Below, piece by piece: positions 1-5,006 of a stretch of 6,653 bases of DNA. The notes below the pieces were generated by a model. The model searched no databases and was not told the origin of the DNA. It was given only the letters and a program-made list of their open reading frames with translations. How positions within the stretch are numbered: position 1 is the stretch's first letter; each line of letters starts with the position of its first letter. The position numbers were made by a program, and so were the translations under genes. Source of the DNA: Betaproteobacteria bacterium UBA5582 (GTDB lineage: Bacteria > Pseudomonadota > Gammaproteobacteria > Burkholderiales > Rhodocyclaceae); NCBI GenBank assembly GCA_002425245.1, contig DILW01000040.1, positions 1 through 6,653 on the forward strand, in the 5' to 3' direction.

Positions 1-104
1 CCGTGTTGACTCTGCCGGAAGCCGCCTGGTCGAACTTCACGCCGGCCTTCGCGATCGCCAGCGCGCGCCACGAAACCCAGTATTCCCGTCTCTTCAGATC
101 CTAG
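1..104 (+). CDS. ureF: Urease accessory protein UreF, C-terminal fragment
   Basis: The left edge cuts this gene; 33 codons in the frame starting at base 3 remain before the TAG stop at 102-104. The visible C-terminus ends in ASARHETQYSRLFRS, which is the characteristic UreF tail. UreF is a cytoplasmic chaperone that joins UreD/UreH and UreG on the urease apoprotein and gates nickel and CO2 delivery to the active site; in known complexes the UreF C-terminus is needed for binding UreD/UreH. The next gene, ureG, starts 7 bases after the stop, the usual ureF-ureG order. Identification rests on the tail motif plus context. Confidence 0.93.
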   Translation, partial: VLTLPEAAWSNFTPAFAIASARHETQYSRLFRS

Positions 105-111
105 GAAAAAC

Positions 112-717
112 ATGAGTAAACAAGCCCTCAGAGTCGGCATCGGCGGCCCCGTCGGTTCCGGCAAGACCGCCCTGACCCTGGCGCTATGCCAGGCCCTGCG
201 CGAGCAGATCGACATGGCCGTGGTCACCAACGACATCTACACCGCCGAGGACGCCAAGTTCCTGGTCAATCACTCGGCGCTGGCGCCGGAACGCATCATC
301 GGCGTCGAAACCGGCGGCTGCCCGCATACTGCCATCCGCGAGGACGCCTCGATCAACCTCGAAGCAGTCGACCGCCTGCAACGCGCCTTTCCCGGCGTCG
401 AGCTGATCCTCGTCGAATCGGGCGGCGACAACCTGGCGGCGACCTTCTCGCCGGAGCTCTCCGACCTCACCATCTACGTCATCGACGTTGCCGCCGGCGA
501 GAAGATTCCGCGCAAGGGCGGCCCCGGCATCACCAAGTCCGACCTGCTGGTGATCAACAAGATCGACCTGGCGCCCATGGTCGGCGCCTCGCTTGAGGTC
601 ATGGCGCACGACGCCAAAGCCCAGCGCGGCGAGCGTCCCTTCGTATTCACCAACCTGAAGACCGGCCACGGCCTGGATACGGTGATCGCCTTCATCCGCG
701 AGCGCGGCATGCTGTGA
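112..717 (+). CDS. ureG: Urease accessory GTPase UreG
   Basis: UreG is a cytoplasmic SIMIBI-class GTPase that carries nickel and drives urease active-site assembly by GTP hydrolysis, together with UreF and UreD/UreH. The 201-residue product is the normal family length. Visible motifs are the P-loop GGPVGSGKT (residues 11-19), the DIYTAEDA segment (41-48), the nickel-binding CPH motif (Cys70-Pro71-His72), the ESGGDN segment (102-107) and the guanine-specificity motif NKID (149-152). All key residues are intact, so it should be functional. The ATG is preceded by AGGA at 103-106, which overlaps the ureF stop and implies translational coupling. There is no long His-rich N-terminal extension, so nickel storage would be done elsewhere, for example by UreE or HypB. 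Confidence 0.98.
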   Translation: MSKQALRVGIGGPVGSGKTALTLALCQALREQIDMAVVTNDIYTAEDAKFLVNHSALAPERIIGVETGGCPHTAIREDASINLEAVDRLQRAFPGVELILVESGGDNLAATFSPELSDLTIYVIDVAAGEKIPRKGGPGITKSDLLVINKIDLAPMVGASLEVMAHDAKAQRGERPFVFTNLKTGHGLDTVIAFIRERGML

Positions 718-735
718 TCCCGGGGCGGGCGGGAG

Positions 736-754
736 GGGCGGTTATAATCCGCCC
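736..754 (+). promoter_or_regulatory. Inverted repeat enclosing a TATAAT box upstream of the cytochrome gene
   Basis: GGGCGG (736-741) and CCGCCC (749-754) form a perfect 6-bp inverted repeat around a 7-base loop holding TATAAT (743-748), a perfect sigma70 -10 box. It lies 27 bases before the cytochrome c' start. No recognisable -35 element sits 16-18 bases upstream, where the sequence is G-rich. There is no U tract after the arms, so an intrinsic terminator is unlikely. It may be a promoter for the cytochrome-oxidoreductase pair, perhaps activator dependent, or simply a hairpin between ureG and the next gene. Confidence 0.4.
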
Positions 755-781
755 TTCGCTTCAACCCCATTCAGGAAGACC

Positions 782-1237
782 ATGCAGAAATTCGCCAGAA
801 TCGCGCTCCTCGCCCTGTGTTCGGCCACCCTTCTCGCCGCTTGCGGCGAAGCCGAAGACACCCGCCCGGGACAGCCGGTCAAGACTCGCCAGGTGGCTTT
901 CAAGGAAATGATCAAGGTCTTCGAGCCGATGGGCGTGATGCTGCGCGAAAAGCGCTACGACGAGGAGAAGTTCCTGCGGCTGGCGACGGCGCTGATCGAC
1001 AAGCGCGAGGCGCCATGGACGCACTTCGGCCCCGACACCAATTACCCGCCGACCAAGGCCACCGCCAAGGTCTGGGAAGAACCGGCGCGCTTCGAGGAAG
1101 AGCGCAAGCGTTTCTTCACCGCCACCGACCAGCTCCTGCTCGCCGCGCAAAGCAAGGACCTGAAGCGCATCGAGCCCGCCTACCAGGCGGTCTACGACAG
1201 CTGCAAGAGCTGCCACAACCCGTTCAAGGCGCGCTGA
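782..1237 (+). CDS. Cytochrome c' (class II c-type cytochrome), predicted lipoprotein
   Basis: The 151-residue product has one C-terminal haem motif, CKSCH (Cys141, Cys144, His145), the class II arrangement of a four-helix bundle with haem near the end. Family marks include TRQVAF (35-40) in helix A, PWTHFGPDT around the middle, and Lys149 four residues after the haem His, where Arg is usual. The N-terminus is a signal peptide (Lys3, Arg6, hydrophobic 7-18) ending in the lipobox LAAC (18-21), so export and lipid attachment at Cys21 are likely; most described cytochromes c' are soluble. By alignment to the Alcaligenes protein from memory, Phe40 lies at the distal pocket position (Leu16 there), so a five-coordinate, gas-binding haem is plausible. 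Family members bind NO and can protect against nitrosative stress. The start is set by AGGA at 773-776. The next gene follows 6 bases downstream. Confidence 0.92.
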   Translation: MQKFARIALLALCSATLLAACGEAEDTRPGQPVKTRQVAFKEMIKVFEPMGVMLREKRYDEEKFLRLATALIDKREAPWTHFGPDTNYPPTKATAKVWEEPARFEEERKRFFTATDQLLLAAQSKDLKRIEPAYQAVYDSCKSCHNPFKAR

Positions 1238-1243
1238 CCCGGC

Positions 1244-2860
1244 ATGTTGCGCCTGACCGAACTCAAGCTGCCGCTCGATCATCCGCCGGAAGCCCTGCGC
1301 CCGGCGCTGTGCGCCCGGCTCGGCATCGCCGACGACGAGCTGATCGGCTACACGGTGTTCAAGCGCAGCCACGACGCGCGCAAGAAATCGGCCATCGTCC
1401 TGCTCTACCAGATCGACGTCGAACTGCGCGATGAGGCCCGCGTCGCCGCCCGCCTGAAGGACGACCGCCACGTGGTACCGACGCCAGACATGGACTACCA
1501 CTTCGTCGCCCGCGCCCCCGAAGGCCTGGACGAGCGTCCGGTGGTCATCGGCATGGGCCCCTGTGGCCTGATGGCGGGATTGGTGCTGGCGCAGATGGGG
1601 TTCCGGCCGATCATCCTCGAACGCGGCAAGGCCGTGCGCGAGCGGACCAAGGACACCTGGGGCCTGTGGCGCAAGCACGTGCTCGACCCGGAATCGAACG
1701 TCCAGTTCGGCGAAGGCGGCGCCGGCACCTTCTCCGACGGCAAGCTGTACAGCCAGATCAAGGACCCGAACTTCCTCGGGCGCAAAGTCATGGCCGAGTT
1801 CGTCAAGGCCGGCGCGCCGGAAGAGATCATGTACGTGAGCAAGCCGCACATAGGCACCTTCCGGCTGGTCAAGATGGTCGAGAACATGCGCGCGACGATC
1901 CGCGAGCTGGGCGGCGAAATCCGCTTCGGCGCCCGCGTCGAGCGCCTGCAGATTGAAAACGGCCAGGTCGAAGGCGTCGAACTCGCCGGCGGCGAGCGCA
2001 TCGCCAGCCGCCACGTGGTGCTCGCCATCGGCCACAGCGCCCGCGATACCTTCCAGATGATCCACGACAGCGGTGTCTATGTCGAAGCCAAGCCCTTCGC
2101 CATCGGCTTCCGCATCGAGCACCCGCAGACCCTGATCGACAAGGCCCGCTTCGGCCCCAACGCCGGCAATGAACTGCTCGGCGCCGCCGACTACAAGCTG
2201 GTACACCACTGCGCCAACGGCCGCGCCGCTTACAGCTTCTGCATGTGCCCGGGCGGCCAGGTGGTCGCCGCCACTTCGGAACCGGGGCGCGTCGTCACCA
2301 ACGGCATGAGCCAGTACTCGCGCGCCGAGCGCAACGCCAATTCGGCGCTGGTGGTCAATGTCGAGCCGGAAGACTTTCCCGGCGACTACCGCAAAAACCC
2401 GCTGGCCGGCGTCGATTTCCAGCGCCACTGGGAGAGCCAGGCCTTCATCGCCGGCGGCAGCAATTACGACGCACCGGCCCAACGCGTCGGCGACTTCCTC
2501 GCCGGCCGGCCGTCGACCGCACTCGGCAAGGTCGATCCGTCCTACCAGCCCGGCGTGCACATGACCGACCTGAGCACTTGCGCGCCGGCCTTCGTCATCG
2601 ACGCGCTGCGCGAAGCCATCCCCGCCTTCGACCGCCAGATCCACGGCTTCGCCATGGCCGACGCGGTACTCACCGGCGTCGAGACGCGCACCTCGTCACC
2701 GATCCGCATTAAGCGCGGCGACGACTTCCAGAGCATCAACACCCGCGGCCTCTACCCGGCCGGCGAAGGCGCCGGCTACGCCGGCGGCATCCTGTCGGCG
2801 GGGGTGGACGGAATCAAGGTGGCGCAGGCGCTGGCCCTGGATATCGTAAAAGATAGATAA
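1244..2860 (+). CDS. FAD-dependent oxidoreductase of the COG2509 type, substrate unknown
   Basis: The 538-residue protein has an N-terminal domain of about 95 residues (starting MLRLTELKLPLD) typical of this uncharacterised dehydrogenase group, then a Rossmann FAD-binding fold: VVIGMGPCGLMAG with the dinucleotide glycines Gly103, Gly105 and Gly108, and the ribose-binding acid Glu127 in ILERG. FGEGGAGTFSDGKL (155-168) is a strong family signature. The C-terminal FAD contact is AGEGAGYAGGI (506-516). There is no signal peptide or membrane segment, so it is cytoplasmic. The substrate is not known; sequence alone does not identify an electron partner. It shares the reading frame of the cytochrome gene, which ends with TGA 6 bases upstream; that stop prevents any longer start. 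The ribosome binding site is weak, so translation is probably coupled to the cytochrome gene. Confidence 0.9.
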   Translation: MLRLTELKLPLDHPPEALRPALCARLGIADDELIGYTVFKRSHDARKKSAIVLLYQIDVELRDEARVAARLKDDRHVVPTPDMDYHFVARAPEGLDERPVVIGMGPCGLMAGLVLAQMGFRPIILERGKAVRERTKDTWGLWRKHVLDPESNVQFGEGGAGTFSDGKLYSQIKDPNFLGRKVMAEFVKAGAPEEIMYVSKPHIGTFRLVKMVENMRATIRELGGEIRFGARVERLQIENGQVEGVELAGGERIASRHVVLAIGHSARDTFQMIHDSGVYVEAKPFAIGFRIEHPQTLIDKARFGPNAGNELLGAADYKLVHHCANGRAAYSFCMCPGGQVVAATSEPGRVVTNGMSQYSRAERNANSALVVNVEPEDFPGDYRKNPLAGVDFQRHWESQAFIAGGSNYDAPAQRVGDFLAGRPSTALGKVDPSYQPGVHMTDLSTCAPAFVIDALREAIPAFDRQIHGFAMADAVLTGVETRTSSPIRIKRGDDFQSINTRGLYPAGEGAGYAGGILSAGVDGIKVAQALALDIVKDR

Positions 2861-2863
2861 AAA

Positions 2864-2888
2864 AAGAGAGGCCATCTCGGCCTCTCTT
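2864..2888. terminator. Intrinsic terminator between convergent genes
   Basis: AAGAGAGGCC (2864-2873) pairs perfectly with GGCCTCTCTT (2879-2888) around a 5-base loop. On the minus strand the stem is followed by a long T run (complement of the A run at 2859-2865), a canonical terminator for the leftward lipoprotein gene, whose stop lies about 40 bases away. On the plus strand the downstream bases are only weakly U-rich, so termination of the oxidoreductase transcript would be less efficient but possible. The A run overlaps the TAA stop of the oxidoreductase gene. Confidence 0.88.
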
Positions 2889-2929
2889 CAATCCCTCATC
2901 AAACATGCCCGACATCGGGCATCAGCATC

Positions 2930-4885
2930 TCAGGCGGGCGGATTCAACGAAAGATTGATGATGCTACCGGAGACGTAATCCTTAAGATCAATCGAATACC
3001 AGCCTTCCAAAACCATTCCGCTGGAGTTCATGTCCGTGTCGGACATCCCATGCAAGCTCATATGCACATAAGTCGCTGAAGAGAGGTTCAAGGTAATCAC
3101 CTGACCTTCCGGGACCTTGGCATACTTGAATTGCTGGCTTGGTTGCGAATCAATCTTCTCATACAAGCTGACATTGATATCGCAATAGCTCGGCGCAGGC
3201 ACCGGCGCGGGCGCGGAGCCCCCCCAGATATTGCACCGGAAGCTGACCAGCTTATCAACCGGTTCACTGGTTTGATTGGGCAATGCAATCGTCACATCCC
3301 CACTCACGCCGGAAGTCGCGCTACCAGAGTAGTAGAGCCACTGGGTTTGGTCGGCACTCAGCGCCCCCAAACTCTTGGCTTCCCAATCCAGGCTGCTCAC
3401 AGGCCACATGGTTTTCACCCAGGCACCGTCTTCGGGAATGGAAACCGTACGACCCATGCCGCCCCCGGTCAGCGTCACCTCGCAAGCCACGTAACTCGAA
3501 TCGGGTAGCGCACAGCGCACGAAATTCTGCGTCGCTGGCGGCGCAATCTTGATCGTCACCGAACCGGAAACACCGGATGTCGCAGACCCGATCATACCTT
3601 CGGCAGTCGTTGCTTCCCATTTCACGCTACCGCTCGACGGCAGGTTGATGATCGTAGCACCCGCCAGCGGCAGCCAGGACGACTTGATCAGGTGCGATCC
3701 GTCATCCAGGGTCACATTGGCGACAACCGCACATGCCACGGGGTTGTCCGACGAGTCCACGCAGTTAACCTGTAGCGTGTTCGAACCACCGAACTTGAAG
3801 TCCCAGTTCCAGGTCGAGAAGTGACTGACCTCCGCCTTCACCGCCAAACCGCTCGGAGACCCCGGTGCCGCAACGACAGTTCCTTCGCCGTCTTCGATCC
3901 AGATCCCCAGTGCTTCGTCAAAATGCCACAGCGGAATCTTCGATCCCTCGCTCAAGGCGTTTCCACCCACGCTGGCATACGGCAGATTCATCTGGATCGT
4001 CGCCTTCTTGCCAGCAGCCAGTTGCAAATGCCGCCCCTGCGCATCGAAAAAGTCGATCGTCATCATCCCGGCACTGATCAGATCAACCATCTCACCGCTC
4101 GTCGTGCGCGCACGACCGTTGCCCGGCATTGCCGACAGATCGTCCCCGCTGATGTCCCACGGCGTCAGTTCCAGCTTGACTTCGCCGGTGGCGGGGTTGC
4201 CGGCCGGGTCTACCAGCGCATTTTCCGGCAGCACAATCTGCGCCCCCAGCGACCTGGCGAACACAACCTGGGCCAGCGCAATGTCGGCAATCTGCTTCAC
4301 TTCCTTCACCGGTTGCAGCAGCACCTGCACCTGGGCCGGCGTTCCCGCGACCAGCTTCAACTGCTGGGCCTGGGTGACAAAACCGGCCTTCTTCACCACC
4401 ACGACCTGGTCGCCTGCCGGAACGCCCGTCAGATCGGCCACGCCCTCGGCATTCGAGTTCGCCGCCACGCCGCCGATGCTGACTTCCGCATTGCCCAGCA
4501 GCACGCCCTGGGCGCTGCGCACCAGCACCTTGGCCTGGCTGCCACCAACGGCTTCGCCAACCTTCAGCTTCAGCCGACGCGTATCGCTCAGCCCTTGCGT
4601 ATCCTTCACCGTCAGTTGGACAAGGTACTCGCCCTTGGCAGCATAGGTATGGGTCGCCACCTTGCCGCTGCCCTTGGTGCCGTCGCCGAAATCCCACGCG
4701 TAGCTGACCAGGCTGTTGCCCCGGCTGGCCAGGAAGGGAGTGCTCGCGCTCGCATCAAAAGTCGCCGCCTGACCAGCCGACAGCGGCTGTGGTGTCACCT
4801 TGAATTCGGCGTTCGGGATACACCCCGTCAGCAGCAGTGCAGCGAAGACCAGGAACAGTCCTCGCCAGTATTGAAGCAGTTTCAT
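2930..4885 (-). CDS. Large PKD-domain lipoprotein with Cys-pair repeats, function unknown
   Basis: The 651-residue protein starts with a lipoprotein signal peptide (Lys2, Arg8, hydrophobic 10-19) and lipobox LTGC (19-22). Residue +2 after Cys22 is Ile-Pro rather than Asp, consistent with the outer membrane. Domains in order: a PKD domain at about 26-109 with the hallmark WDFGDGT (64-70); a carboxypeptidase-regulatory-like beta domain at about 117-193; a beta-rich module at about 200-365 with ENALVDPAGNPATGEV, TPWDISGDDLSAMPG and EVSHFSTWNWDF, somewhat ZU5-like and of a type seen in bacterial surface proteins; then three repeats (about 368-449, 450-537, 544-651). The only cysteines are the lipid Cys22 and three pairs, 375/385, 458/468 and 551/568, one per repeat, which suggests disulfides. 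There is no catalytic motif, C-terminal membrane anchor or PEP-CTERM signal. It is probably a structural or adhesive surface protein. The ATG is supported by SD GAGGTGA at 4889-4895. Confidence 0.9.
   Translation of the reverse strand: MKLLQYWRGLFLVFAALLLTGCIPNAEFKVTPQPLSAGQAATFDASASTPFLASRGNSLVSYAWDFGDGTKGSGKVATHTYAAKGEYLVQLTVKDTQGLSDTRRLKLKVGEAVGGSQAKVLVRSAQGVLLGNAEVSIGGVAANSNAEGVADLTGVPAGDQVVVVKKAGFVTQAQQLKLVAGTPAQVQVLLQPVKEVKQIADIALAQVVFARSLGAQIVLPENALVDPAGNPATGEVKLELTPWDISGDDLSAMPGNGRARTTSGEMVDLISAGMMTIDFFDAQGRHLQLAAGKKATIQMNLPYASVGGNALSEGSKIPLWHFDEALGIWIEDGEGTVVAAPGSPSGLAVKAEVSHFSTWNWDFKFGGSNTLQVNCVDSSDNPVACAVVANVTLDDGSHLIKSSWLPLAGATIINLPSSGSVKWEATTAEGMIGSATSGVSGSVTIKIAPPATQNFVRCALPDSSYVACEVTLTGGGMGRTVSIPEDGAWVKTMWPVSSLDWEAKSLGALSADQTQWLYYSGSATSGVSGDVTIALPNQTSEPVDKLVSFRCNIWGGSAPAPVPAPSYCDINVSLYEKIDSQPSQQFKYAKVPEGQVITLNLSSATYVHMSLHGMSDTDMNSSGMVLEGWYSIDLKDYVSGSIINLSLNPPA
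2933..3784 (-). repeat. Three tandem Cys-pair beta repeats inside the first paralogue
   Basis: Unit A is 3539-3784, unit B 3275-3538 and unit C 2933-3256 (protein residues about 368-449, 450-537, 544-651). Each opens with a short strand holding a Cys and a second Cys 10 residues later in A and B, 17 in C. Units A and B have a central Trp (KWEATT, DWEAKS) and close with ATSGVSGSVTIKI or ATSGVSGDVTIAL; unit C closes with the related VSGSIINLSL. Unit C has a Pro/Ala-rich insert (SAPAPVPAPS) between its cysteines. The repeat is seen at protein level; the DNA has diverged. I do not recognise a named family. Confidence 0.72.
4323..4528. repeat. Copy 1 of a 206-bp near-identical direct repeat between paralogues
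   Basis: This stretch of the first lipoprotein gene aligns without gaps to 6421-6626; by hand count 11 of 206 positions differ (about 95% identity). It encodes the carboxypeptidase-regulatory-like domain. It contains exact matches of roughly 50 bases, for example the last 49 bases ending at 4528. The match cannot be followed past 4528 because the other copy runs into adapter. Confidence 0.9.
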
Positions 4886-4888
4886 ACC

Positions 4889-4895
4889 TCACCTC
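4889..4895 (-). promoter_or_regulatory. Strong ribosome binding site of the lipoprotein gene
   Basis: On the minus strand GAGGTGA matches seven bases of the anti-Shine-Dalgarno complement, with its GAGG core 6 bases before the ATG at 4885. It fixes the start and predicts efficient translation. Confidence 0.8.
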
Positions 4896-4913
4896 GTGGT
4901 TGGAAAAGCTTAA

Positions 4914-4942
4914 ATGATATTGGAATGATCAACATATGCCAA
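4914..4942 (-). promoter_or_regulatory. Sigma70-like promoter of the complete lipoprotein gene
   Basis: Read on the minus strand, a -35 box TTGGCA (4937-4942, 5 of 6 to consensus) and a -10 box TATCAT (4914-4919, 5 of 6) are separated by exactly 17 bases. Transcription would start near 4907, giving a leader of about 22 bases that contains the ribosome binding site. The region is AT-rich against a GC-rich background. With the terminator just upstream, this makes the gene an independent unit. Confidence 0.68.
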
Positions 4943-4956
4943 TGACAAAAACAAAA

Positions 4957-4976
4957 GAGCCGGGTTGCCCCGGCTC
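4957..4976 (-). terminator. Intrinsic terminator after the second paralogue
   Basis: GAGCCGGG (4957-4964) pairs with CCCGGCTC (4969-4976), an 8-bp perfect stem with a 4-base loop. On the minus strand it is followed by TTTTGTTTTTGT, a good U-rich tail. It lies about 30 bases after the stop of the second lipoprotein-type gene and upstream of the promoter of the next, so read-through between the paralogues should be low. Confidence 0.88.
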
Positions 4977-5006
4977 CTGGATGTGCCAAACGACTTCAAG
5001 CGACGG

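Noticed and set aside
736..754. Rho-independent terminator after ureG
   Set aside because: The inverted repeat has an AT loop and no U tract on either side, so it does not fit an intrinsic terminator.
1235..1246. Possible TGA read-through fusing the cytochrome and the oxidoreductase
   Set aside because: The genes share a frame, but the haem protein ends normally for its family and is exported, while the oxidoreductase is cytoplasmic and begins with its usual N-terminus. No recoding signal is visible.
761..2644. A 627-codon open frame on the minus strand
   Set aside because: It lies antisense to the cytochrome c' and FAD oxidoreductase genes, whose products have clear family motifs. Its translation is a low-complexity Ala/Val/Asp/Leu-rich mix typical of antisense frames in high-GC DNA.
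2933..3784. Protein repeats considered as a CRISPR or DNA satellite array
   Set aside because: The periodicity is in the translated protein only; the DNA units have diverged and there are no short identical repeats with spacers.
3821..4945. A 374-codon plus-strand open frame
   Set aside because: It is antisense to the lipoprotein gene, rich in Arg/Gln/His with no domain, and runs across that gene's promoter and ribosome binding site.
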